DNA of 64,000 nt from Diadema setosum (lineage: Eukaryota; Echinodermata; Echinoidea; Diadematoida; Diadematidae). Location: positions 32,419,162-32,483,161 of the forward strand of contig NC_092698.1 in NCBI RefSeq assembly GCF_964275005.1, in the 5' to 3' direction. The notes under the pieces were generated by a model, which saw nothing but the letters and a program-made list of their open reading frames with translations, searched no databases and was not told the origin of the DNA. Both the position numbers and the translations under genes were made by a program. Of the stretch, positions 11,536-47,289 are shown in pieces; position 1 is the stretch's first letter; every line of letters starts with the position of its first letter.

Positions 11536-12243
11536 ACCCTTGAAAGTACATGTAGCATTAACTATGTTAATGTACATGTATTTAAGTCCCTCTAACTCAG
11601 CCTACAAGTACTCAGCCAGATGTTATTCCTATTTTTCCTCAATGTTCCAAGTGGAACCAAATGAGGAGGAAGGGGGTGCGCAATGGCAATATTGCTCTGT
11701 TAGTCCTTGTCATGTACGTATACATGTAGCTCGAGTCTTGGTTACAGGTAGCCAGACCAGACGCGTCCCAGTACGCGACATTTGTGTACAGCGACAGGGC
11801 TGTATAGGTTTGTCTGTAGAATCTAAACTACACGTTAAAGTTTACACCAGTTACATGTACATGTAGGTTACGGGAAACAGACCTACAGTGTAGTTGCTTG
11901 TAGATTCTACTGGCAGACCTCTTTTTGTTTTCTTTTTTTTTAATGAAGTAACGTTAAACATTAATACATGTAGTTAAATGTTAATCGTCACACTAACGTT
12001 AGGCCTAACATTACAGCCTGACCACAGCACAGGATTGATTTGAAAAAATAAAATTAAATCTAGATCTAGCTTTCTATCTTAACGTTAGATCTATACTCTA
12101 ACTGTAACTGTTAGTGTTAGTGAAATTCTAACTCAGATGGTCAGGTCTAGCTAGATCGGTTGTCTAGAGCACCAGGTCTAACATTTGAGTAACAATTGTT
12201 AGATCTGCCGAGTGTTCACTGTTATGTTAGGCCCTAACGTTAC

Positions 12244-12632
12244 TTAAAGGGACTGTACAGTACTGGTTGAGGTGGGGAATCATGTTTTGAACATTCCTAA
12301 GTGAGATAATGAAAAGCCTCTCATGAAATATGAAAGAGCATGTAATTTAAGAAGGATTCAACGTTTATTTGATGAAATTGGTTTTCAAATGGCTGAGATA
12401 TCCAAAAAAATGCTAATAATATAAGGTGACATACCACAACTTTATTAGAATCTCTTTGTTTCACCTTGTTTTTGGATATCTCAGCCATTTCAAAACTGAT
12501 TTTCATCGAATAAACTTTTGATACCCCTTAGAACTGCATGCTCTTTGACATCTCATAGAGTGGTTTCTGAATATCTCACAAAACGTTAAAAGCTAAATCC
12601 TCACCTCGACCAGAACTGTACACACCCTTTAA
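12244..12632. mobile_element. TTAA-flanked foldback MITE, family A copy 1
   Basis: A 389-base foldback: TTAAAGGGACTGTACAGTAC at the left, CAGAACTGTACACACCCTTTAA at the right, with the internal palindromic arms GGCTGAGATATCCAAAAA and TTTTTGGATATCTCAGCC. A second copy is at 61093-61483 in the opposite orientation. Confidence 0.8.
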
Positions 12633-12750
12633 TAGTGCTAACGTTAAAACTGTTTAGTGTTAGATGTCTACATTCTTTCCCATCAACAACAGCAGCTGGG
12701 GGCTTAACAAGTTAGGGGTGTAACTGCGACTAGCCCCATACGAATAGCGT

Positions 12751-13315
12751 AATGGGGCTGCGGACTGTAGCATTCAGGATCATGACAGGGTAGTATCGCG
12801 GACAAATATCAACTTAAAATCGAAAAATTTCTTCAATTTGAAGACTTACCAGTGAAGTTGAAGTATTGACAACAGGGTTCGTGCAACGTTTGGTTCTGTC
12901 GGTGGTCTAGTCCCTTTCTGTTCGAATTGATGACTTAATGTGACTCAGTCGAGAGGAACCTGGGACAGCTACACTGAATTGATGGCCAGCGCATGCGCAC
13001 ACAGACATCTTATCCAGTCAATGGATTTGAAATTTGTGCCCATGTGATGTGTGCGCATGCGCTGGCCATCAATTCGGTGTAGCTCTCCCAGGCTCCTCTT
13101 GACGGAGTCACATTAAGTCATCAATTCTAACAGAAAGGGACTATTGACAGAACCAAACGTTGCACGAACCCAGTTGTCAATACTTCAGCTTCACTGGTAA
13201 GTCTTCAAATTGAAGAATTTTTTTTTATTTTTAAGTTGATATTTGTCCGCGATACTACCCTGTCATGATCCTGGATGCTACAGCAGTAGAGTCTACAGTC
13301 CGCAGCCGCCCCATT
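12751..13315. promoter_or_regulatory. Large palindrome with mirrored splice donors and NRF1-like sites; candidate kinase promoter and 5' exon
   Basis: Arms of about 250 bp (about 12751-13002 and 13048-13315) are near-perfect reverse complements around a spacer of roughly 45 bp. Each arm has GCGCATGCGC (12989-12998 and 13053-13062), the NRF1 consensus core, then about 130-150 bp outward a strong donor CACTG/GTAAGTC (exon end at 12850 on minus, 13196 on plus). The minus-strand donor is well placed to splice to the acceptor at 10781 of the kinase gene. The plus-strand copy has no recognisable downstream gene. It could be an inverted duplication of promoter plus first exon, or a foldback element. 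Confidence 0.5.
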
Positions 13316-13321
13316 GGTGCA

Positions 13322-13680
13322 TTAACGTGGCCTCACACTATGCGGTTTTTTCAATCGCAGTGCTTGCGATCTGTTGCGGTTGCCAGATCGCAATCATCGA
13401 GTCGCATAGTGTGAGCGCAACGACCGCAAGGCTTGCGAAATTTCAGCCGGTCGCAAGGGATTGCAGAGGCAACGGCAGACGACCGCAAGGTTTTGAACAT
13501 GTTCAAAATTTGACAGCAGCCGCAAGGAGGTCGCAAGGCTTGCGGACGCCTCCAATCACGAGAAGTCGCATGCGGTCGAGAACCGCGTGCGACTTCTCGA
13601 AACCGCAAGCAGTCACAAGAAAAAAATCGCATAGGCCTAGGCCTAACCAGTTAGTTTCTACTAGTGTGAGGCCACCTTAA
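13322..13680. mobile_element. TTAA-flanked MITE with GTGGCCTCACACTA ends
   Basis: TTAA, then CGTGGCCTCACACTA at the left and TAGTGTGAGGCCACC then TTAA at the right. The interior is CpG-rich with repeats of GCAAG/CGCAAG and reads open on both strands (for example 13243-13680 plus), which is a composition effect. Confidence 0.7.
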
Positions 13681-13725
13681 CACAACTTAAAATAAAGGCT
13701 ATGCATATGGCCTATGGCAGTAGGG

Positions 13726-14907
13726 TAAGGGCACCAGTATTCGGTCAGGCACCGGTATTCGGTCACTTATCACTAGTCACCAGCCAGTAAGTTCAACTGT
13801 CACAACACACGCAAATCACACTAATTCACATACTTGCACACTCATTCACAACAGGAAACTCCCTTAGCCCCCTCCAAAAATCCATCCAAAATCCCAAATT
13901 TTACCGTCAAAACTGCAGAATCGGCGCTACTTTCCAAAAGCGCGCGCGGATAAAGCCCAGTTTTAAGAGTACGGGTCGCCGAAAAAGCGCTAAAAATCGA
14001 GAAATACGCCGTTCTCTCGCGGGATTTTTCGCTTATCGCAAGCTTGGAGTGTAATGGTATCCTCAAAAACGCAAAAGAAAAACAAAATGTCCGTACGTGC
14101 CGATACAGTGTCTCAATGTACAAGGGTTGAATGCAAGTGCCGAGGCCCCAGTATTCGGTCACCAACGGTCGCCCCAACTTCCCCGATGCAATTTTGCGGC
14201 AACAAGGTAGCGCGCGCGCGCGTTTTTCAGCTGCCTTGAACACGCATTGACTTTGAATGCGCACATCGCGTGACCGAATACTGGAGCCAATGACCGTATA
14301 CTGGGGAATTTTCAAGGTGAAATATTTCGCGATTTTGTGCAATTCTGTGAGATATTTAACGAAATGAAAGTTGAGATTAAAGAAATTTGATATATTTCAC
14401 ATACATTGCTGTAGATATGATGTATGTATGTATTATTTTAGTTTGAAAAATATTGCAAAAAAGCTTAAGTGACCGAATACTGGGGATGTTACCCTATGGG
14501 GCTGGTCGCAGTACATTGGGACACTGTATCGGCACGTACGGACATTTTGTTTTTCTTTTGCGTTTTTGGGGATACCATTACACTCCAAAGCTTGCGATAA
14601 GCGAAAAATCCCGCGAGAGAACGGCGTATTTCTCGATTTTTAGCGCTTTTTCGGCGACCCGTACTCTTAAAACTGGGCTTTATCCGCGCGCGCTTTTGGA
14701 AAGTAGCGCCGATTCTGCAGTTTTGACGGTAAAATTTGGGATTTTGGATGGATTTTTGGAGGGGGCTAAGGGAGTTTCCTGTTGTGAATGAGTGTGCAAG
14801 TATATGAATTAGTGTGATTTGCGTGTGTTGTGACAGTTGAACTTACTGGCTGGTGACTAGTGATAAGTGACCGAATACCGGTGCCTGACCGAATACTGGT
14901 GCCCTTA
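13726..14907. mobile_element. Long foldback element with CCAGTATTCGGTCA ends
   Basis: Arms of about 430 bp (13726-14160 and 14466-14907) are near-perfect reverse complements; the ends are TAAGGGCACCAGTATTCGGT and its complement. The motif CCAGTATTCGGTCA or its variants repeats at least six times at the ends and around the 300-bp loop. Mirror-image ORFs share a C-terminal half only because they lie on opposite arms. Confidence 0.75.
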
Positions 14908-16330
14908 ACTGGGGGCTAAGCTCAAGTAGCTACAATTGTTTGTACAGCAACGTGTACAAGTATGAGTTTTGAGACAGTGTTGTTTGTCACAGCCAAGATT
15001 AAGAAATTTAGACTCTAACGTTAATTCCGAGCTCTCAAGAATAAGACAGTGACGACATCATCATGAACACGGAACACACTGGCACCACTGGCTGGTCACT
15101 GCAAGGCAGGATTTCTGACAGTTACTGTTCTCGCAGTTCAATATATAGCCGTGATAATCTACCATAATTATCACGAAGAGTCGCGTTGCCAGGCGTATCT
15201 AAGTCACTTACAATTACCCGAATTTATCACAATAGAAACGATGATTCCCCTCTGTGCTTCCAGTAATTACCCCGCTAGTATTTCAAAAGACAAAATTAAA
15301 AGAAAATTTCAAGGAAAATGTATTGGAACATGCAGTTAATATCACCTTTCGCCTCCGGATTCTTGTTACTCTCACGACGAATTAGCGCAGTAAATATGCT
15401 TCTTTGAAGTGACAATACTGGTTTTACCTGCGCGTGTCACTATGTCAAAATGTACGTGCCAAGCCGGCGATTAATGGTGTAGTGATAACTAAACACCTGT
15501 GCTTCCACCGGGCACCCTATCTGTCCTCTCATAATAATCTTGTTTATGCATGCTCCTGGATTACATCGACTTCTTCTTCCTTTTACTTTTGCTTTTGACT
15601 TTGTTTTTGCTCGTGTTTTTAAGAAGGAGGTGGAATACATGTATATGATATCTTTGATGACTGGACAAAAAGACTTGGTTTCACCCTTTTTTCTTTTTCT
15701 TGGTTTTTTTTTTACTGTACCAGATTGATACTCAGGGTCATGTTATATAATGTATTTAAAAAAAAAAGAGCTTGTGATCAATAATATTTGTGTCATGCAT
15801 CAAGGACAAGTATAATGTGCACCAACACCTTCAAATGATATGGAATTAAAGTTAAATCACTAATTCTGTAAGCTGTTCTCTCCAGATTAAAAAACAAACA
15901 AAAAAACAAAACAAACTTTCTATTTCCTATAGTAATTTCACGAGGTTTTCAAAAATCCTTTCAGTTGTTATTAACTTTTATTTTGATCGATATCAAGGAA
16001 TAGATTTAGTACTTTATTTCAGTTACAGTCTGCATCATTCATTTGAAAAATGAGCCTTTTACATGATATTCAAAAGTACATGTATCATTATTCAAACCCA
16101 TTACTTCTTCTGAAAAAAGTATTGTTTTCTCTCTGACCCTATATGAGCACTTGTAAGTGTAAAAAAAAAAATAGTGAAGACCTTATAGGACAGTAAATAT
16201 CAAGATTTTTTACTCCCATTTAATCATTGCAATCTATTCAGTGATAATGATAATGATGATAATAATAATAAAATAGAATGTGTGTACCATCCACCTAATA
16301 CAAAATCAAAGATGCAGATCTAGCCAAAGC

Positions 16331-16331
<1 letters not shown>

Positions 16332-16362
<31 letters not shown>
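16332..16362. repeat. (TA)n microsatellite
   Basis: About 15 uninterrupted TA units. Confidence 0.95.
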
Positions 16363-16365
<3 letters not shown>

Positions 16366-16702
16366 GAGTAATTTATGAACAAACAACTTAACACTCTGCT
16401 TTGGATGAATTAGTATTCCTTCCATAATTTAAACAAATCTACCAATATCTTGGTATTCTATCACAAGACAAAGCCGCTATCACTGCATACAATTTGGTGC
16501 TTAGACTATCCTTAAGTGTGTTTTTACATTTTAGATGTTACAATGTAATACTGCATGATTTGATTTACGCAAAGGTCACTGCTCTCCATGTCACACCTCC
16601 GAATTCTATACACATTCATTGTTTTATGTTTTATATCATTCTTGTAGCTAGGAGTATTTATATTGCATTCTCAGTATAATCATGCATACATATGTAATTA
16701 CG

Positions 16703-16754
16703 ACTGTTGTGAACCAATGATTATTTTATTGGACTCTGAGCAGACACCTTTTGC

Positions 16755-16797
<43 letters not shown>

Positions 16798-16861
16798 TAG
16801 ATGTATATACGTATATATATGTATATATAATATACATATATATATATATATATAATATACA

Positions 16862-16893
<32 letters not shown>

Positions 16894-16948
16894 ACAGCAA
16901 AACTTGTCTGCTCAGAGTCCAATAAAATAATCATTGATTCACAACAGT
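16703..16948. repeat. Inverted repeat with 58-60 bp arms around an AT/TA microsatellite
   Basis: The arms 16703-16760 and 16889-16948 (ACTGTTGTGAACCAATGATT against its complement) enclose about 130 bases of AT/TATACA repeats and a poly-T. Either a MITE with a microsatellite loop or a cruciform-forming sequence. Confidence 0.75.
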
Positions 16949-17190
16949 ATTGTGTGTGTGTGTGTTCTCTCAACACTAAATTCTTTTCCCCACTACACTA
17001 AAATTTTGACCCAGTGAATTTGAATTTTGGTGGCCCGAGTCAATATGTAGCAGCAAAAATAAAAAGAAACGCGTGAATTAATTTTAAATCTTGGTTGCTC
17101 AATAAGGCTACCAAAAGATAGCCCTTGTTAGAGTTTGATCTGGGCCACCACCAATGTATAAAGCCCTCTATATAAATATCAAATACAAAC

Positions 17191-17192
<2 letters not shown>

Positions 17193-17224
<32 letters not shown>
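17193..17224. repeat. (TG)n microsatellite
   Basis: About 15 TG units; a complementary (AC)n tract lies at 17409-17446. Confidence 0.9.
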
Positions 17225-17226
<2 letters not shown>

Positions 17227-17416
17227 ATGTGTGTTCATGTATAAGTACATGATTGTGCCTGTATGACATGTGCAGTGTAGTGGATAAAGTTTTTGCTGAG
17301 CTAACCAAAAAAGTCAATAGAAATGGTTAAAAAAAAATCAATTCATAGTCTATACCACTTTGCTCCAGTACATTGTACCTTTCTTTGCAAGATGAACAGA
17401 GAGACAAACATACACA

Positions 17417-17447
<31 letters not shown>

Positions 17448-18330
17448 ATCACACATACAAGTACATGCACTTTCCAAGGGGAAAAGAGGGGAGGGTGAAG
17501 AGATGATAGAATAACTCAGGGGCAGAGCAGTTATAGTTCAAAATAGATCCTTTTTTTTAATAGAATCCCAAAAGATTTGATAGTACATTGACTGATTTAA
17601 ACTTAGATCATATCCATGGCACTGATTCACCCTCAAGAGATATTTTGTGCACCTGAATACTCACAACTTGGATGGACAAACATAGGAATGACTTAATGCA
17701 TTGTAAGGAAGCATATCTGCACAAAAGGAAAATCTAGCATATGTTATAAAGAACCTGCTATGTTGACTTCTTCAGAAACTGGTTGAACCTAAAATAACAT
17801 TTCAATCGTACGTCTTACTCCTAGTACCTACACTGCATTATGTATGAACACCGCTTCACTAGGCAGTAAAACGGATGTCATCTGACTTCACAAGGCAGCA
17901 ATCCACTCTGAAACAAGTAATGCAGCATGTCATCACAAACATATATTTACACTACACAATACTTATACTTTCTTTTGTCTCATACAAAAAAAAAAAGATA
18001 CTTCGACTGCAATATAGACAAGTCTTCATCAACTTTAATTCATATCCTGTTTGCTGCCAGGTCTGGTTGAATTTGAAATAATGGCAACATAAATAAATTA
18101 CCTCACTAGTGCAAGGATACGGTTTATGTTGATAACTTCTATATGCACATGGCTATTCAACAATATATTATCTGCTAATAATATCATTTTGTCTCACTTA
18201 ATCAAAAGAGATGTTCAACATTATTTGTCATAGAAAGCCTCTTACCAGTTGTAGTGAAATGTATTGCAAAACATCAACACAACTGCACTCCATTCATACG
18301 ACAACAACCAACCACCCCCTCCCCCCCCCC

Positions 18331-18361
<31 letters not shown>

Positions 18362-20443
18362 TATATTCTCAATGTAGCAGATGTACACACACCAGTACAA
18401 AGAAATGCATCCTTAGATGATAGTAATGATTTGCCTAGTAAGAGGGTATTGTACCATTTCATCCATGCTCCTCAGTAATGTCTGATTACCCAGGTGCATC
18501 ATATGAGAAACTTACTTGGATAGTATAAATTGCCATGAAATGTGTGTATTTAGTTTTGATACTTCCAATCCCAAGGTGAGCAGGTTGAACAATTCTTTAA
18601 TAATTATTGTCAATTGTCAAGCATCTATAATCATTCACCATCCTATGAGACAAGTATTTCAAGAAACAAATAATGAACACTTGTGGCTACTTCATCTCGT
18701 ACTTCAGGCACTTTCAAACGGAGCTGTAAAAAGTGACATATGCTAGGTCCACTAAATATTTTTGTTTCTTCATAAAGCACACACACAACACCTACAAATG
18801 TTAATACAATTACAGCATCTTTCTCATTGCATCTGCATTCACCAACTGCTGTTAATAATCATCAATGAGTTCTATACCAGATAATTATGGTGATCACAAA
18901 AACATATCACCCAGAACTTGACACACAGATAATGCCTTTCAATTACCACAATGACACACAAAATTGGGGATGTTAGCATACTTACATCATAATATGACAG
19001 AAAATTGATAATGTCAAATAAGAAAGGACTAAAAACAACATTGCAGCATAAAGAATAAGTACAAGCATAGTTTGCCTTGCTTTATATATGAAGACTGATA
19101 ACAGGAAATCTGATTTCACTGCATCTTGTGACTATGTCCAATCAAGATAGCAATATCCATCTCAAAGACACAGCTTCTGTTGCTTTTCAAACTCACACAC
19201 AACACAGGGGCATTTCATTACCTCTGCAAAGGAGGTTATGTTTTTTGCCAGCATTGGTTTGTCTGTCTGTCTGTCAGTGTGCACACTGACTCAAAAAGTT
19301 GTCAACAGATGTGAATGAAACTTACAGGAAAAGTTGATAGAAGACAAGGAACAGATGATTATTTTTGTGTGTGTGTGATCTGGATCACCATCTTGCTCCA
19401 GTACTTTTTTTTATAAGGATTTTCTTTATCATTGACAAACAGGACCAACAAATGAGGGAATTCAAGCTGTGTGTATTTGCAGTGTACATATATTCCAGCA
19501 TGCAGGTTTCATATATCAAAATCAGAAACATTTTAATAAAAATGAAATGCAAGCAAAATATATACATATGCATGACGGCAATAAGCCTCTGTGGCATATG
19601 GCAGTTATTGAATTGAAAACTTTTCAATAAAATAGAAATATTTCACATATACACCTTGAAGGTTATGCGTAATCTTCAAGAAACCAAATTAACTAAACTT
19701 GTTCATCATATCAATGTATTCATTGATATGCAATGAATTATAATTGGCTTTATCTCTGATTCCGGTATTTCCAGTATGCCATTAACCTTTGCCAGATGTT
19801 GAAGAGAGAAAAAAAAAAAATGTACAGATGATGACTACGGCAGAGCATGAAGTTTGTATGAATAATTCATGCACTCATATTCATTCATCATTTGGAAAAT
19901 GTAAACAGATTAAAAAAACAAACAAAAACAAATCAGCATTTCTCACAGGAAAATTATGCCTGTTCACTTTATATCTGCAAACTTGTTTAATTGTATACGT
20001 GATCACGGCAAAAGTCATATCATAGCCGATAGGGGAAAAAATTGTTTTGGCACTTTATCATGAGTTGTTATCTTTTTTATTCTTAGCACAGGTAGTGCTT
20101 TTAGGATTTTAATGTTGAAAAAACATTACGTAATTTGGAGGCTTCTTTATCCTACCACTCGTCACAATTCAAACCTTGTAGTAAACCAAGCTGCACTGCA
20201 AGTAATGCATTGTCTAAAATTCCCTTGTTTCCTTGTTCCCTCCTGTTAACCTTGGCAGAAACTGCAACAAACTGAAGCAATAAGACTCCGGTGAGGAATT
20301 TTTTGATGTTAACATCATATCTTTTTTTCTTCTTCTTCTTTTCTTTTCTTTTCTTTTTTTGTTGTAAATGAAAGTAGTCATGCCTGCATTGAGGTATGAA
20401 TATGGCTCATTGGTTGAAGTCCCGGTGAAAAGGTCAGTCGAAA

Positions 20444-43943
<23,500 letters not shown>

Positions 43944-44442
43944 GTTTCTCTCAGCAAAGTGTTAAATCAAGAATTTCTGGCATAGGATAACAAGAACAAG
44001 ACATACAAAGCTTACATCTTCAATTGTTTCGTTTTTTTTGCCACAATTTGTCTCGAGACCATTGCACAGAACCTGTTTTGAAATGAAACTTTCTCATTCA
44101 TGCAGAGAATACCACATCTCCTATGCCACAAAATGAGCAAATCAACACAACAGAGCTCATTTTGCCTGGATCTGAGGCACTGTACAGTATGTTCCCCACC
44201 CCCACCCCCCAAAAAAAATACAATGGGACTTGCTGCAACAATAACCTTAAAAGTAGTGATCAATCAAAATGCAATTTCAGGGTATGAAACTACATCCTGC
44301 AGAAAACCCCTTTCGATTTGCTTCAGTGGTCATAGAGAAATGCAGATCTTTTGAAGTCCCTTCACTCCAAGTTTTGTATGGAGACGCATCATCCATTGTG
44401 TTCACACCAAGGTTACAAATACATGTACCAAGTTGTTCATTG

Positions 44443-44445
<3 letters not shown>

Positions 44446-44480
<35 letters not shown>
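44446..44480. repeat. (CT)n microsatellite
   Basis: About 17 CT units followed by poly-A. Confidence 0.95.
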
Positions 44481-44481
<1 letters not shown>

Positions 44482-44665
44482 AAAAAAATAAAAAAAAAAT
44501 CTTTTGAAAAAGTGACTGCATGTTTATTTTCATTTTCAGCTTTTAAAGAAATAAAACATGAATTATGATATAAAAAGGACGCAGAAATTCTTGGTTTTGC
44601 AAGCATTTGCAATGTGTTAAAATGAATGATTTAAAAAAAAATGAAATCATTAACTCACTGAAGAC

Positions 44666-45610
44666 TTAAAGGCATTATTTACCATATGCAGATGAAACAA
44701 AAACCTAGCTTCAGTGCTTCAAAATAGTTGTTAATTATGTGAGTTACGGATAGAAACAACCAATGTAAAAATCTGAATCAGTATTTATATACTGTTAAAG
44801 GGAAGGTAAACCCAAAGAGCAATGTGGATTGAGTGAAAGCAGCAACATTAGTAGAACACATAAGTGAAAGTTTGAGAAAAATCGGACAATCGATGCAAAA
44901 GTTATGAATTTTTAAAGTTTTGGTGTTGGAACCGCTGGATGAGGAGACTACTAGAGGATATGACGTATGAGTGGACAACAATACAAAGAAAATATAAAGG
45001 ATATTCAACAAAAATTCACTTTTTTAGAATTATGAAAGAGCAGTGGACCAACCGCTTTCAGAAAGCAGGGGGAATAATTGCTACCCTTAACATATGTCAA
45101 TATCAAGTTGATGGAATTTGTAATTTTCATGAAAAATTTATTTTTGTAGTATTTTCTTTATATTTTCTTGATATTGTAGTCCACTCATACGTCATAACCT
45201 CTAGTAGTCTCCTCATCCAGCGGTTCCAACATCAAAACTTTAAAAATTCATAACTTTTGCATCGATTGTCCGATTTTCTTCAAACTTTCACTGATGTGTT
45301 CTACTAATGTTGCTGCTTTCACTCAATCCACATTGTTCTTGGGGTTTATCTTCCCTTTAAACATTGTTAATAAAACATAATGTGAACAACAGTCATAATA
45401 GAAAAAAAAAGTTTCTAGACTAAACCATCAACAGTTACAGTTTAGAGGGAAAAATAGTGATATCTCCTTATGTTTTAGGCTTTATTACAAAAGTTTTTTT
45501 TATGGTACTCATGTTTTGTGATTCAACTGACTTACACATATAATATGCATCAAACGAGATATCTCAAACATTTTTTATATCACTGCTCCCAATGGTAAAC
45601 AGTACTTTCA
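44666..45610. mobile_element. TTAA-type foldback, family D copy 2, with a nested MITE
   Basis: Left end TTAAAGGCATTATTTACCAT; right end ATGGTAAACAGTACTTTCA. The right arm matches family D copy 1 (ATATCACTATTTTT and TAAAGCCT words). Family B-like element 44795-45360 is inserted inside. Confidence 0.55.
44795..45360. mobile_element. TTAA-flanked foldback MITE, family B-like
   Basis: TTAAAGGGAAGGTAAACCC at the left, GGGGTTTATCTTCCCTTTAA at the right. Its interior is close to the family B elements (AGTAGAACACATAAGTGAAA; GGACAATCGATGCAAAAGTT) but the outermost 20 bases differ. Nested in family D copy 2. Confidence 0.85.
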
Positions 45611-46165
45611 ATTGAAGTCTTATTCCTTTGTGGCTTTCTGTTTCTTTTTCAAGGTGATCATGACAGCAATATCTACATTATTTTTAAATTTGTATACTCA
45701 CATATTGATGAAATGTTACGAACAAAATTTAAATTCATTGGTTGGTTGCCTTGTCAATTTGAAGCAAAATACTTTAATAAATTGTTTATACGGATACATG
45801 CCAAGAGCATCCAAGAGGTAAACTTGGGCGATATGAACCCATGACATCCACTACGAAGATCCACATTTCTCCATGACCATTACACCAAATTGCATGGGGT
45901 TTTCTGCAAGATGTAGGTAACAAGTTATGGTTTCATACCCTGAAATAATAACATTTAGCTTGTTTAGACTTATCAATGTGAAAAGTCTGAATGTAACTTT
46001 TTTTGTTTGGGGGGGGGGGGGGAGGACATACTGTATGTACCATAACCACAGCTTTGCTTCTTAAATATTTTGTTACTTTGATGTTGTCTTCTTGCTGTTA
46101 AGGAGGTTTTGTTTTTGTTTGTTTTTTGTTCATTTCAGTCATTCATCTTATACCACAATAACCAG

Positions 46166-46302
46166 GGGGGCGTTTCATCAACGAGTTTGTCGGAGGTTTT
46201 CACCGACAAATTTGCTATCAGCCAATCAGACGCAAGGAATTCAGTAGCTTTTAACAGTTGTCAGTGTAAATCACTGACAAAAAGTTTCATGAAATGGTCC
46301 CC
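46166..46302. mobile_element. Short MITE with GGGGGCGTTTCATCAA ends
   Basis: GGGGGCGTTTCATCAACGAG at the left, TTTCATGAAATGGTCCCC at the right; the internal TTGTCGG/CCGACAA inverted pair adds a hairpin. Confidence 0.6.
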
Positions 46303-46362
46303 AGAGCTTCAGAACTACAATAAAGATAACAGGGAGGTAGACATTCTCTTTCCACCTCCTTG

Positions 46363-46913
46363 TTAAAGGGGAAGCCCAGGGAATTGTCATAATTTCACAT
46401 CATGTAGTACATGGCAGCTCCATATCTAGATTTGTGGAATCAATTGTGGTTCTTGAGCAGAGAAACCAATACTCTGAAAACCCAAAACAATAACACTGAA
46501 CAAGGTAGCAGTTTCACCATATAAAGAATGCGTGAGTGGGGGCTCACCATAAGAATGCAAGAATAAGACTCGGGACTCACATACATGTATTTCAGAAATG
46601 ATGCAATGCAATCCAGTACAATACAGCTTGTTTAACAAGGTCACCTGGTTAGAATTTATGCATGCGTGCTTTCTTCTTTTTTGCTCTACTTCCTTGAGAG
46701 CCCCCAAACACTCATGCATTCTTATGGTGAAGCTGCTACATGTATATCATCATCACCCTTGTTCATTGTGATTTGTGAGTAAAACATTGAGAATATTATT
46801 CTTTATTCCAATCACTATAAAGTCTGAAACTTGCAATTGCATGTACTCAGTATAACAAATTTATAGTTGTTTAAACGTAAAAAGTCTGAAAATAGGCCGG
46901 AAATCTCCTTTAG
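46363..46913. mobile_element. TTAA-type foldback, diverged
   Basis: TTAAAGGGGAAGCCC at the left and GAAATCTCCTTTAG at the right. Arms pair at GTAGCAGTTTCACCATA against CTTATGGTGAAGCTGCTAC. The right TTAA has mutated to TTAG. Confidence 0.5.
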
Positions 46914-47289
46914 ATAAATATTAGATTTTTTTGTGCTTCAAATACTTTTAGCAAAATAAATGATCATAGTAAAACCTCACAATGTAGAAAAAGGAGGAAT
47001 TTTGTAGTCTCTGCAGGCTGAGCCATATATATGGTACCGGTACGTAGACTATCTGTTCGGTAATAATTAAAGACAGGCCAAAAGTGTGGGGTGTATGGGA
47101 CTTACTGTACTGCGAACTGCACTGGTAACGGGTACCCACCAAGCACCATCGACCATCCCCCCCCCCCCCCCACACACACACACACACACACAAAGACACT
47201 GGTAAGATGGCAAAACCGAAACAACTCATGTAGCACTCCGATTTCACACGAAGTAACTTTCATAAATGGAGCTACTGTAACTCAATGCT

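Larger units (their letters stand above)
14908..20075. other. Intergenic, no gene seen
   Basis: AT-rich spacer between the inverted elements and the SQOR 3' end. It holds poly-A, (TA)n, (TG)n and (CA)n tracts, and near 19215-19290 a dispersed repeat of the type CTCTGCAAAGGAGGTTATG followed by GTCTGTCTGTC. None of the short ORFs has recognisable similarity or flanking splice logic. Confidence 0.6.

Noticed and set aside
13243..13680. 145-codon plus-strand ORF beside the palindrome
   Set aside because: Mostly inside a CpG-rich MITE (13322-13680) with an equally open complementary strand.
13842..14791. Two ORFs (166 and 112 codons) with identical C-terminal halves
   Set aside because: They lie on opposite arms of one foldback element, so identity follows from the palindrome, not from a gene pair.
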